Positions 8,451-16,463 of a stretch of DNA of 20,010 nt are shown here, piece after piece. Origin of the DNA: Ectocarpus siliculosus (lineage: Eukaryota; Sar; Phaeophyceae; Ectocarpales; Ectocarpaceae); contig FN649748.1 of the NCBI GenBank assembly GCA_000310025.1, forward strand, positions 1,389,419-1,409,428, written 5' to 3'. How positions within the stretch are numbered: the first letter of the stretch is position 1; the number at the start of each line of letters is the position of its first letter. The translations under genes were made by a program, and so were the position numbers. A model generated the notes under the pieces. It did no database searches. It was not told where the DNA came from and saw only the letters and a program-made list of their open reading frames with translations.

Positions 8451-8477
8451 ACAAAAAAGACACCGTAACAAATGGCC
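8451..8477 (-). repeat. Right terminal inverted repeat
   Basis: The + strand reads ACACCGTAACAAATGGCC-type sequence up to 8477 and is followed by TAA at 8478-8480. It is the inverted partner of the arm at 7463. Confidence 0.75.
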
Positions 8478-8480
8478 TAA

Positions 8481-9739
8481 GCATACTACATAGCACACCA
8501 GCACACACCTACGTAGCGACTTCCTAGGTTCGGTCGAGAGTATGTGTGGAGCTATGATGTGTATGTTGTACATGTCGTCTGTGCTATTTGACTACACTGG
8601 TTGTGTAGTGTTGTATACATAGCAGCTGGCACAAAATGACTGCTGGATCGAGTGTAACAATATCCTTACCGACAAGTTTTTTTACCCGCTGACAGGCCTT
8701 TTCAGCCAGCCTGCTTGTTAGCGCGGTTGATGCAAAGACATCTATGGACTTCCCAACACCCGGTGTGAAGGGCTACCGAGGGTGGGAGCTCCACGGCTTG
8801 CCTCCACACCAGCATTTGCTAGTGATCAGTCAATGATCAGTCAGTACGCCTTAGGGCCAAAAGGGTTATTGGTCGAGACCCGCCAAGATATGTACTTACT
8901 TGTCTTCTTCAAACAGGAGATCCCAGAATACATTCGAGAGATACAGTCGCCAGGTATCCGAAGCGCGGCATACATGTTCAGATGTAGGTTGTTGTGCGGG
9001 GTGCCAATGGCACGTGCAAGGCGAGAGTACCGCTCTGAGTGTAGGCAGCAGACAGTAGACAGACGACAGACGCACCCGCGGCTGCCCGGGCGAACCATGC
9101 GGCGCAACTGTCGCGCCGCCGAAACGGAACCTGTGGCCGGTTCCAATTGATTCTAGCTTGCGTACTTGCGTATGTAGTTTGTAGCACTGCAGCAGTGGTG
9201 TCGTAATCCTCAACGACCGCCCCGATGGTCCTACCAAACGAAGCACAGCTTACTTGCCGCAAATGGCACCTAACTCGGATGTAAGCGAGGTGATGTTTAC
9301 GCGTCTCATACAAGCGTGAGTATAGTCGACACCTTTGCGCTGTAACCGCTGAAAAAAGGGTTATACATGAAATAAAAAAAAAGGGGAGACACACGTGCTC
9401 TGTGTGACACCGGATCGGATCCCTTCTGATAGAAAAGCAAGAGCTGATAGTGTAGTAAACAACCTGGAGTGAAGAAATGACACAGAAATAGCGTCAAGAC
9501 TTTAGAGTCTGCAGCAGCAGTGTGCATGATAAGTACAGTAGATATGTCCACCCGAACACACCGAAGGCCGCGCGCTACATTTATTTATACCCAGGAACGA
9601 AAATGGGCCGTAACAGCAGAACTCATTATAGGACACGCCTAATAGACGGTGAGGCTATTACAGTAGTATTGGTTTATGGTAGGATTGGTTTGTTTGGGCG
9701 TGTATGTTGAGCATGTAGATCTAGTCGAGGTCGCGCAGA
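8481..9739. other. No gene recognised
   Basis: An imperfect inverted repeat around 8552-8626 (GCTATGATGTGTAT against GTTGTATACATAGC) contains a small CTACAC/GTGTAG stem. From 8782 to 9150 a frame of 122 codons starts at GTG, and GC-rich DNA near 9040-9140 is open in several frames, so none is called. AATAAA merges with an A-run at 9371-9382. Confidence 0.4.
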
Positions 9740-9961
9740 ATGCGACAACTCGGTTGTCATGTTCCACTCTCCGATGTACTCCAGATACGAGATCTTGCTG
9801 TTCGAAACCCTAGAAAAGAAGTATGCAGAGCCCCGGTGGATGAAGCATTTAGACTGAACGTTTCTGACCTTCTGCCGGGCATGCTAGGTATTCGTCCGTG
9901 GTGCCTAGGCTGCTGTCTGGATGCTTGGAATCCACACCCCGCATCATTTACCACATGGTGA
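9740..9961 (+). CDS. Weak ORF, 73 codons
   Basis: Unrecognised. A real ATG at 9740 opens 73 codons to TGA. The peptide (from MRQLGCHVPLSDVLQIRDLA on) has balanced composition and mixed hydrophobic and charged residues, and it ends cysteine- and tryptophan-rich. The opposite strand is also open for 83 codons over the same DNA. There are no splice signals, promoter or poly(A) signal in convincing places. It is included only as a weak candidate. Confidence 0.15.
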   Translation: MRQLGCHVPLSDVLQIRDLAVRNPRKEVCRAPVDEAFRLNVSDLLPGMLGIRPWCLGCCLDAWNPHPASFTTW

Positions 9962-10650
9962 AGAGATATGTGCCATAAATGGTCTACAAAACAAAACAAC
10001 AGGCGCATCCCCTCTCAGGCGGTACGATGGACACGCGCACATACATACGAATGCGAAGACGTGAACGATACAAAGGTGCCCTGGCAGGCGGCCTACCTTA
10101 GGAAAGAACCTTCCCTGCCGGTGTGAAGGTATGTGGGGAGACTCGGGAATGACGACGGTGTGTGCGACCGATCGAAAACTGCGGCGGGATCAAAGGCATG
10201 CGAGGGGGCATCCAAACATGAGTAACCGCCGCCGTTTCAACTTGGGTGTTCATGTTTGAATATGGGGATTTTTTGTTTATTTAAATGTAGCACATTCATC
10301 TCTTCTTCACAGACAGGAGTCAAGGATATACAGTAGCAATGCCTTCATGCCGCAATATAATCTACATATGGTTGAAATATATGCATCAGCAGTGGTACCT
10401 CCCCTGTGGGTGACGGACCCAACAAGACCATTTGGTGGCCATCTTGCAAACAAATAACGTCGGCCGCGTCGCATGGCTGATTTATGAAGGTACTTGAACT
10501 GTTTTTTGTTGGGAAACGAGTGCTTTGCGTCAGAGGCTGCGGAGAAAGATTGACTCAGGACCTGATATGAACGAGTGAACGGGCGTCTGCGTCAGTTGGG
10601 CCAGCGCGGACATTTGAAGGTACTGAACGGAGACCGGAACGGTTTCTAAT
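9962..10650. other. No gene recognised
   Basis: A strong donor-like GAAG|GTATGTGG occurs near 10126 on the + strand, preceded by short frames only. The rest is AT-richer spacer with TTTATT near 10277. No repeat was identified. Confidence 0.4.
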
Positions 10651-10656
10651 GTGAAG

Positions 10657-10686
10657 ACAACAACAACAACAACAACAACAACAACA
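10657..10686 (+). repeat. (ACA)n / (AAC)n microsatellite
   Basis: About ten uninterrupted ACA triplets. The polythreonine and polyvaline/polycysteine frames they create are not evidence of coding. Confidence 0.95.
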
Positions 10687-10834
10687 CAGGACATGCTTGG
10701 CTTGCCCATGCAAGGCAGAAGAGGGATCGCCTTTCGGCATACATGTACCAATATGGTACCCGAAACCTTGGTCTCAGTATATTTACGTCTAGTGCCGAGC
10801 ACACCTAACTTTGTGTGTGTCATTTTAAATTTCA

Positions 10835-11006
10835 GCATCGACCGCGCAACCGGTTGACTGTCCAATGAAATGATGCCTTCGTCTTAGACAAGCAGGATAC
10901 GAAACTCGAACACGCCTTCTAGGCATCACCCACCTCGGCAGGGGGGGGCTGGACGACAGGGTCCAGTCTCGGATTTGCAGTACTTGCAAAAGGAGAACAC
11001 TATCTC
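10835..11006 (+). repeat. Dispersed repeat family, copy R1
   Basis: R1 begins GCATCGACCGCGCAACCGG and contains CCAATGAAA. Further on it has TTCTAGGCATCACCC, then CGACAGGGTCCAGTCTC and ACTTGCAAA. The same ordered blocks occur on the opposite strand at 12110-11940 (R3), and the first 70 bases also match R2 at 11135. Similarity is clear but diverged, with indels. Confidence 0.65.
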
Positions 11007-11134
11007 AACCCCACGTGTCGTCAGCCCGCGCTGTCTGTTCCGGTGCTACTATCCTTCCTCTCACTGCAGTGAGGCTTACTCTCATCCTCTTTCTCCTTGT
11101 TCAGTGTATTCATGGTCGTGTGTTTTCTTAATTG

Positions 11135-11203
11135 GCATCGACCGCACTAATCGGCCGACCAATGAAAAGACGTCAGTCTTGTCGCGGGATATAAAACGCA
11201 AAT
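11135..11203 (+). promoter_or_regulatory. Repeat copy R2 with CCAAT / CRE-like / TATA layout
   Basis: GCATCGACCGC starts the shared block. Within it are CCAAT (11159-11163), GACGTCAG, a CRE-like half palindrome (11169-11176), and ATATAAAA (11189-11196), in the order and spacing of a core promoter. About 16 bases past the TATA box an ATG (11212) opens a short 23-codon frame beginning MLSCVYVVSFSMLSASL. Because the same segment recurs in R1 and R3 (where CCAAT or TATA are altered), it may be the promoter part of a mobile repeat rather than that of a host gene. Confidence 0.4.
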
Positions 11204-11939
11204 ATTTTGTAATGTTGTCGTGTGTGTATGTCGTCTCATTCTCCATGCTAAGCGCCAGCTTGCAACATTCGATATGTGGATGACACGCTAGCCGAGGTCG
11301 CACAAGAGGAAGGGAAACGCAGCAGATTTAATATTGATCGCATCGATCGCCCATTCCTTCGAAATCTGCATTCCGACTCGGCTCGAGGCCCAAAGGGTCC
11401 CGTCCCCTCCTGTTCGGCAGAAAAGCGATTCCGAGTACACCTTGTGTAACCCCCACCTTCTTGCATGCCGTGTACACGTCCAAGAAACTACAACGACTAA
11501 GTACACACCGCCATGCATACATCATGCATGCATGCAACAGGTATGATGCGTGAGATAGTTGATTAACCGGGTGCATCGCCTGAATGACCGGGGTAACCCA
11601 CAACAGTGTAATCACACGTCGACTTTTCAGACCGGCAAGCGACCACGCGCCCAGCAAACCACCTCACAGGACGATCCCTGGCATTACGCACGCGGCGGTC
11701 CACACATCGATGATTCCTACTGATGAACGCTTTCCGCACCTAGCCGGCGCAGCAGCTGAACCCCTCCCCCTCCCCGCGCATCTGGGTAGGTATCCACAAG
11801 CCAAAGGGACTATGTACGACACTCGTTGAGACCGGACGATAGCGACCCCGTGCTTCCCAAAACCTCCGGCACAAGCTGCAGGGAAATGATGCTAGCACAG
11901 GAGAAGAAAACGTAGCAGGGCCGCTGCGCGATGGTGATG
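11204..11939. other. No gene recognised
   Basis: Between R2 and R3, frames of 70-109 codons overlap on both strands near 11330-11660 with no clear winner. ATGCATGC repeats occur at 11512-11535. No splice-bounded segment is convincing. Confidence 0.4.
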
Positions 11940-12110
11940 AGTCGTCTCATTTGCAAAGTAATAACCCGGAGACTGGACCCTGTTGTCCAACCCCTCCTGC
12001 GGGACCTCTCTGCCTGCGGGGGGTGGCGACTAGAAAAACGCGTTCGCGTTTTGTACCGCGCCTTAAGACTGAAGTTTTGTCATCGGCGAGCCGGTCAGAG
12101 CAATCGATGC
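11940..12110 (-). repeat. Dispersed repeat family, copy R3 (inverted)
   Basis: Read on the minus strand from 12110, the order is GCATCGATTGCTCTGACCGG, CTTCAGTCTTAAGGCGCGG, TACAAAACGCGAA, TTCTAGTCGCCACCC, GACAACAGGGTCCAGTCTC and CTTTGCAAATG. These blocks match R1 through its 3' part and R2 through its CCAAT-to-TATA part, so R3 joins the two. Confidence 0.65.
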
Positions 12111-13078
12111 TAGCAGCACAAACACCCATAGCCTCCTCCTCTTTCGGCCCAGCACATCAAGAAAGCGCGTTAACACAAAACACCGGTTCACCCTCATCCT
12201 CTCAAGGAATCCACAACATGGTCGTTTTTCTGGTTCGGCTTCGATGATAGTTCAGACACGGCTTGTCGATCCTCCACGGTGATCACATTTTTCACCACGT
12301 ACATAAACACGACCTGACTCTGCTCCACACGCCAGAACCTGCAGGGGACAAAATGCCACCGCGCACTAGCCGCACGATGAAAATGTATCCCTTTCCTGTG
12401 TATCCTATCCTGCCCTGCCCTATCGCGTTATCCGCCCTTTCTTCATCACGGTCGCCTGGGTCTTGAAGGCTGTGCACCCAAGCGGACAAACGAAGCAGGA
12501 GGAGTGTTCAGGCCCGTTGGCACTGATGACCTGCTACAGCACGCTCAGTGGGGGGACGAAAACGTTGTAATGGTAGCCTGCGCACAGTGCATGGACAAAG
12601 GTTAGGACCCGATTCCTATGACATCCGTCGATTGATTTTGATCATAATCGGTACACCTTCACACATAACCCCGGAAGAACCCCGATATACACGATAACCT
12701 GCCGGTCTCTGAATTTATTGGTGATGGAAAAATAACCCCAGCCTATCTGGGCGGTGTGTGTGCACGCTAGGTGTCGTGAGGGAATAGAGCGTGCATGAAA
12801 GAAAAACATCGCACGGAGACATGAGAGAAACCCGACACTCAGCCAACCGTACCACCAGCGACACACACGGGGGAGTACTGCTGCCACGCAATCATGCAAG
12901 GTATGAATACCCCGTGCAGGGCGTCAAGATGACGTGGTTCTGAGTATCAAGAGGCAACAGATGCACCGCCATGGGAAAAGCACAGGAACCGCCCAAAGTA
13001 CCCCTCGACTCTGTGGGCGTCCGGCCCAAAGGATAAAACTGAACAATGGGAATCGACCGTTCTGCCGGGTGGGTTCAC
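12111..13078. other. No gene recognised; possible minus-strand 3' region
   Basis: A minus-strand AATAAA lies at 12719-12714, downstream of the exon at 13079-13283. The minus-strand 85-codon frame at 12642-12899 starts with TTG and is hydrophobic; it is not called. Nothing else was recognised. Confidence 0.35.
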
Positions 13079-13283
13079 CTCGGTGGTGGTTTGTACCCCC
13101 GTAGATCTTAGGACTCTCCTCGAAGTTTGTCATCAGCCCGGAAGATGCTGAGGGTGCGGGCTCTCCGTACGCTGCGAACCACTCGGCAAGACTGGAGCAA
13201 GGGGGTCTCGCTGAGGGTTGCGCTTGGGCAGCGGCTGCTGTAGATGAGGCAACCACGTCGGCCTGCTGGATATCTTGTTCCAC
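13079..13283 (-). CDS. Candidate internal exon, Ala/Ser-rich segment
   Basis: Unrecognised. On the minus strand CTTGCCCTTGTCAG is a good acceptor. The frame after it runs 68 codons plus one base to CCGAG|GTGAAC, a good donor. The peptide starts VEQDIQQADVVASSTAAAAQ, is Ala/Ser/Pro-rich, and later contains SLAEWFAAYGEPAPSAS and MTNFEESPKIYGG. Third positions are mostly G or C in the first 50 codons. The frame stays open past the donor (hydrophobic tail ending CICCLLILRTTSS), so a read-through alternative exists. The + strand is also open here. I cannot assign a function; the sequence suggests a flexible region of a larger protein. Confidence 0.35.
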
Positions 13284-13554
13284 CTGACAAGGGCAAGTTT
13301 GTTTAAGGCGTAGACAAAGGCGTAGACAAAACAAACCGAGGTTTATTGAAACAACTCGAATTGCCATACTGTTTATATTGGGGTACCCGGAACGCATTGC
13401 GTACTTCGGGCCCCCCTCGGTCGAGAGGAGGAGTCGCATGTGTTACCATTCTGTTCAAGCCTTTGTGTCCACAGAGTCTTAGCGTGCCAGAGAGAGAGTA
13501 TTGCAGAGACAACTAGCGAGGTGGTCACATAGAAGGCTTCTAGTGGTGTGCCAG

Positions 13555-13833
13555 CCTCTGGAGCTGACAGGAAGTGGAGTCGCGGAGTGGGGCAGCTGGT
13601 CGATGCGGCGGCGGTGTGCAGGAAGCCACCCGTATCACCGCCGGGTGCCGATTATTCCTACCGTCGTCACGCCGGAGTGGTCGGGGTTCTCCTCGTACAT
13701 CGCATCAGGCGATCCAAGAATCGGGATGAGGTTAACGACCCATGATCAGGATACAGAGCAGACGGCGGAGCAGTTGCTCTGGTGGTGGCGTCGTTGTCAT
13801 GTTGTGCAACGTTGCCCGATGACGCGCCGTTAA
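13555..13833 (+). CDS. Candidate 3'-terminal exon, 92 residues
   Basis: Unrecognised. TTCTAGTGGTGTGCCAG forms a possible acceptor ending at 13554. The frame then stays open for 92 codons to TAA at 13831-13833. The peptide starts PLELTGSGVAEWGSW and later reads VPIIPTVVTPEWSGFSSYIA, then THDQDTEQTAEQLLWWWRR. Third positions are GC-rich. Other frames are open too: a 65-codon + frame with a hydrophobic segment (GVVGVLLVHRIRR), and on the minus strand short segments including MYEENPDHSGVTT before ACG|GTAGGA (13662/13661). GC-rich DNA inflates all of these, so the frame and even the strand are uncertain. Confidence 0.25.
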   Translation, partial: PLELTGSGVAEWGSWSMRRRCAGSHPYHRRVPIIPTVVTPEWSGFSSYIASGDPRIGMRLTTHDQDTEQTAEQLLWWWRRCHVVQRCPMTRR

Positions 13834-14279
13834 CATCCTGTCTTAGTTAAAGGTTGTGCAGTGCAAGTTCTGAAGTACGACCAAGCCCGCGGAGCTTCGA
13901 GGCAAATAGTTACGAAATAGGGGTGAATCCCAGAAACTAACGCGCGCTGCACCATTTAGCTAAGGATTTGGGAATTTGCTGCATATGGCTGTTGGGGGCA
14001 ACGCATTGGAACGAGTATCCCGAAGGGCGGGAAGATAAAGTCAGAGGAATGTGTAGGAGCCGCCCACAGTAGAGGACTCGCAAGGGGTGTCCCGTTCGGT
14101 ACGACATAGCGAGTCGGGAGGCAATCGGGGGAAAGCACTGTGTGCGGTAGGTAGGCAGAAACAGGAGCTAATCCCACTGCACGAGTCGGTTGTCGAAAGT
14201 TTTCGCTCCCCTTTCCCTATTTTTCAATGCGACCTAGGTTCGTCATTAGTTGCGGTGACACCCAAATTTGGTGCATCGT
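13834..14279. other. No gene recognised
   Basis: Short frames only occur on both strands. I see no repeat, microsatellite or clear splice-bounded segment. Confidence 0.4.
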
Positions 14280-14723
14280 TTAACTCCCCCCCCGATGGTT
14301 TGCTTTGCATATTTTGTGGTCCAACGTTCCGCCCGTGCTTCTATTGCATGCCACGGCCAACGTGTTCCATCTTGGTACTTTCTTAAGCATTTTTCTTCGT
14401 GCAATTGGCCTTGACGTACAAGTAGGATTGTTTTCTTCGCCCCACCCCGATCGCAAGCACGTTGTATCGTGACATGCGAACGTTGTTTTTGGCGTTGGTT
14501 CCTGTCCTTTTCTTTGGCCGTTGTTTACGTTCCCGGAAACCCCCTGTTTCCCTACTTTTCTCGATTTTTGGTCGACCCCTAACGGTTTTCCATGTCGTTT
14601 TCGCTTTTGCAGACTCGGTTTTCGTTTCTTATTATTTATATTAGCATTTCGGAACTCGATCGCATCGTAGCCCCCCTTCCCGTAAGGTTTTGGATTACTT
14701 GATGGCGTAGTCGATCTGTTCAT
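14280..14723 (-). CDS. Weak ORF, 147 codons, lysine/arginine-rich
   Basis: Unrecognised. A true ATG at 14723 opens 147 codons to TAA. Residues 31-65 are strongly basic (NKKRKPSLQKRKR and following), which would suit a nuclear or nucleic-acid-binding protein. However, the DNA here is strongly asymmetric (pyrimidine-rich on the + strand), which by itself gives long K/R/N-rich frames on the minus strand, and the + strand gives F/V-rich frames (MRTLFLALVPVLFFGRCLR). No promoter, splice or poly(A) signal is placed convincingly. Treat it as a composition-driven frame unless transcripts show otherwise. Confidence 0.2.
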   Translation of the reverse strand: MNRSTTPSSNPKPYGKGGYDAIEFRNANINNKKRKPSLQKRKRHGKPLGVDQKSRKVGKQGVSGNVNNGQRKGQEPTPKTTFACHDTTCLRSGWGEENNPTCTSRPIARRKMLKKVPRWNTLAVACNRSTGGTLDHKICKANHRGGS

Positions 14724-14960
14724 TCGTGCGAGATCGTTTGTGATTTCCCCTTCACGATTTCGTTACTTCGTGTTATGTTATTTTCGGTTCGGATGTTTTG
14801 GTTATTTTTCGCACCCATGTGCCTTTTTCCGATTTTATCCGCCGACTTTGCCGCCCCGGCTTCTGTGTTTTCTTCTTTCTTGGTTCCGCTTCTTTGGTTT
14901 GGTTAACGGAGAGGTGCGGGTGAGGGTTTTGAGTTGTCGTATCTTCGATCCATGCCGCAA
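14380..14960 (+). other. Pyrimidine-rich, T-biased block
   Basis: The + strand is dominated by T and C with many TTTTCG, TTTTTC and CTTTCTT words, and A is scarce, over nearly 600 bases. The asymmetry begins and ends rather sharply. It could be a long intron, an untranslated transcript or a decayed element; the sequence does not decide. Confidence 0.5.
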
Positions 14961-15106
14961 TCCTCTTGATTGACTAGAGTCCCTCCGAGGTTTGCTTCTG
15001 TATCTGCATCTACGTCCACTCAGGGTGGGCTATTGTTATGGTATTTGGAGGTAGACAAGTGATCGTGGTTGATCATGGTTATTTGGCGCCGTCGGATGAT
15101 AAGACG

Positions 15107-15134
15107 TGACGTCATGCTAGATCAGGGCTTTATA
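15107..15134 (+). promoter_or_regulatory. Core promoter: CRE TGACGTCA and TATA box
   Basis: The perfect CRE palindrome TGACGTCA is at 15107-15114, and CTTTATAC is at about 15128-15135. The first long-lived ATG is at 15194, about 60 bases past the TATA box. Two shorter upstream frames (ATG at 15142 and near 15180) would lie in the 5' leader. A tandem GATCGTGGTT/GATCATGGTT sits just upstream at 15061-15080. Confidence 0.4.
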
Positions 15135-15193
15135 CCGAGACATGTGCCCTTCTGTTCAGTGTGTGCGTACAGGCGATCTATGATCGCGTGTGC

Positions 15194-15308
15194 ATGAGAT
15201 ATTGTGAGTTGGCTTGGAAAGCGTTAATCAAGAGAATGAAAGAGAACAACGGAAAACAACAACAACCTGCTACTGTGGTCGGACAAGAGAGTTCCACACA
15301 GCCCAAAG
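15194..15308 (+). CDS. First coding exon of a compact two-exon gene
   Basis: Unrecognised. The ATG at 15194 follows the CRE/TATA promoter. The exon encodes 38 codons plus one base: MRYCELAWKALIKRMKENNG, then KQQQPATVVGQESSTQPK. It has a helical, basic start and a polar tail. It ends at CCCAAAG|GTGATT (donor GT at 15309). If unspliced, the frame stops after two more codons (TGA at 15314-15316), giving a 40-residue peptide. Spliced to 15456 it gives a protein of about 91 residues. The support is a consistent order of promoter, ATG, donor, acceptor, stop and poly(A) signals on one strand, rather than any homology. Confidence 0.42.
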
Positions 15309-15455
15309 GTGATTGATTCTGAAGGAAGGGGTCAAATACCATTACATAGTGTCATGATGACCGCGATGTTGGCGAAGAAAATGGTAGGGTACCATTTTAG
15401 GGACTTGGTCATCTGACACTACTGTGTGCAGTAAGATTGGTTCCCTCCACCGCAG

Positions 15456-15616
15456 GAGAGAGCACCCTCAGTTGCTGTTTGGAGGGAAGAGAGAGACAGT
15501 CTTTATTGGGAGAGAGGCAGAGGCAAGATAGAAAGGCCGCAGAAACGTGTCTGCGGGAAACGTGCTCTCTGCCAGTTTGGCATCTCTCTCTTCCCTCGGG
15601 CGGTAGAAAATATTAA
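15456..15616 (+). CDS. Second coding exon of the compact gene
   Basis: The acceptor GTTCCCTCCACCGCAG ends at 15455, giving a 147-base intron (15309-15455). In the phase set by exon 1 the frame is open for 52 codons to TAA at 15614-15616. It begins ESTLSCCLEGRERQSLLGER and later has four further charged and cysteine residues (KAAETCLRETC) before a Ser/Leu/Pro/Gly tail. Almost the whole exon coincides with an imperfect hairpin, so the transcript could be a structured non-coding RNA rather than a message. On the minus strand a 99-codon frame also ends here (stop 15503), beside its own AATAAA. Confidence 0.38.
15482..15597 (+). ncRNA. Long imperfect hairpin inside exon 2
   Basis: GAGGGAAGAGAGAGA (15482-15496) pairs perfectly with 15583-15597. 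GGCAGAG (15516-15522) pairs with CTCTGCC (15567-15573). CCGCAGA (15537-15543) pairs with TCTGCGG (15550-15556) around the 6-base loop AACGTG. The three stems are nested in order with unequal internal loops (19/9 and 14/10 bases). The size and shape resemble small-RNA precursors, but the loops are larger than usual for one. A decayed foldback element is the main alternative. Confidence 0.35.
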
Positions 15617-15644
15617 TAAATGCAATTCGAAAGAAAACAATAAA
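15615..15644 (+). terminator. Two AATAAA poly(A) signals
   Basis: AATAAA at 15615-15620 overlaps the TAA stop of exon 2, and a second copy lies at 15639-15644. Two hexamers within 30 bases directly after a stop codon are unlikely by chance and fit a transcript end near 15.66 kb. Confidence 0.45.
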
Positions 15645-16000
15645 TGTTGATTTTTCGGGGATCGCGCGGCGGGAGCAGTGAGACAGGATCTCGGCATGAA
15701 ACTTGAATTCGAAAATGATCTAGGATAGCTTGTTCTTGCCGCTTGTACGCAGCATTCTGGCCATCGGTACTGGTGGACCGAGCGGGAACAAGAGTAAGGC
15801 ATTGAGGGGGCGAGAATGATCGTTGCGGACCCAAAGGACTTTCGAGTTTCTCCGCTACCTTCGAGTCAAGTAAACGTAGTGGATGAAAAATGGTTGCACC
15901 ACCGATAGAGACTGAGGGTTTAGACTGTTAGACAAGGACCGCAAAGTTGTACTCGAAGCGCGTTGGATGAACGACCAGATTAAGCGGAAAAGCAATTAAT

Positions 16001-16063
16001 TCAAAGTACATGGAGATTATTTCCGCTCTTCTTGTGGTCGACGCCCACCTCCTCCTCCTCCTG
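16001..16063 (-). CDS. Possible last exon after 16126-16377
   Basis: If the exon at 16126-16377 uses CAG|GTCTGT as donor, a 62-base intron ends at TTGTCCAG and a 20-codon tail follows in phase: QEEEEVGVDHKKSGNNLHVL, then TGA. CAGCAG at the acceptor allows a one-codon alternative. If the donor is not used, the previous exon instead reads through to TAG at about 16074. The glutamate run comes from a CTC/GAG triplet repeat. Confidence 0.25.
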   Translation of the reverse strand, partial: QEEEEVGVDHKKSGNNLHVL

Positions 16064-16125
16064 CTGGACAACTAACTTTTCCCGAGATGCAATCCAACAG
16101 GTTGCACAACTACACGCGAACAGAC

Positions 16126-16377
16126 CTGATCGATGTCTCGCTGTAGACGGGCGATCTTGTTGGTGAGTACCGTAAGCTCCCCGTTCGCCACGATACGCGC
16201 CGCCTCCTCCGACGGCCGGTAGTACTCGATCTGGCCCGGGCGAGTCGCGATGGCGATCGCGTACTCTAGGTTCTTGCAGGTCTGGCGCGCCTGATCGTTC
16301 AGGCCTCCCTGGTCCGCTCGTGTGTTACGCGGCCGGAGGTAATGGAGTGTGATACGGGCAGCGCCCGCACGTAAGGA
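16126..16377 (-). CDS. Strong exon candidate with a predicted coiled segment
   Basis: Unrecognised, but the most codon-like stretch in the window. It has no ATG and reads in phase 0 from TTCTTCACTGCCAAG|TCC. It starts SLRAGAARITLHYLRPRNTR and continues with GGLNDQARQTCKNLEYAIAI, TRPGQIEYYRPSEEAARIVA and NGELTVLTNKIARLQRDIDQ. Third positions are overwhelmingly G or C, and the last 25 residues have heptad-like leucine/isoleucine spacing. An upstream acceptor (TTTGTTTAG, to 16401) would add eight codons. It ends at CAG|GTCTGT (16126/16125) or runs on to a TAG at about 16074. The order on the minus strand suggests it could belong with the exons at 17694-17050, but AATAAA at 16440-16435 between them argues for a separate gene. 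I cannot name the protein. Confidence 0.5.
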
Positions 16378-16434
16378 CTTGGCAGTGAAGAAAATTGAGC
16401 CTAAACAAAGTCAGAATCTATGAAATTGAGAGCC

Positions 16435-16440
16435 GTTTAT
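16435..16440 (-). terminator. AATAAA on the minus strand
   Basis: The + strand reads TTTATT. It lies downstream of three overlapping minus-strand frames that end at 16464, 16514 and nearby, and just upstream of the acceptor for the exon at 16377. It may be a poly(A) signal for a gene ending near 16.46 kb, or chance. Confidence 0.2.
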
Positions 16441-16463
16441 TATCGCGGTTAAGAACCCCTCCA

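Larger units (their letters stand above)
7463..8477. mobile_element. PIF/Harbinger-like non-autonomous transposon (1015 bp)
   Basis: The left end reads GGCCATTTCTTACGGTTCTT. The reverse complement of the right end reads GGCCATTTGTTACGGTGTCT. After one substitution and one indel the two ends match for about 26 bases. Each end is flanked by TAA (7460-7462 and 8478-8480), forming a 3-bp direct duplication. A TWA target duplication with ends starting GG is typical of the PIF/Harbinger superfamily (established knowledge); assignment here is by that similarity alone. No transposase-like frame is present. Inside are copies of the end motif (CTTACGGTGTCTATTTTG near 7547), several CTGTCTTTTTCT blocks and a 123-bp internal duplication. 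It is therefore a non-autonomous derivative, mobilised in trans if at all. Confidence 0.7.

Noticed and set aside
8782-9150. 122-codon + frame
   Set aside because: It starts at GTG and overlaps GC-rich DNA open in several frames on both strands; there is no splice, promoter or poly(A) support.
9798-9815. GTTCGAAACC resembling a tRNA B box
   Set aside because: The flanking bases cannot form a T stem, and no acceptor or anticodon stem fits around it.
10651-10865. Frames with polythreonine, polycysteine or polyvaline
   Set aside because: They are translations of the (ACA)n microsatellite.
12642-12899. 85-codon hydrophobic minus frame
   Set aside because: It begins with TTG, has no supporting signals, and lies in what could be a 3' region of the exon at 13079-13283.
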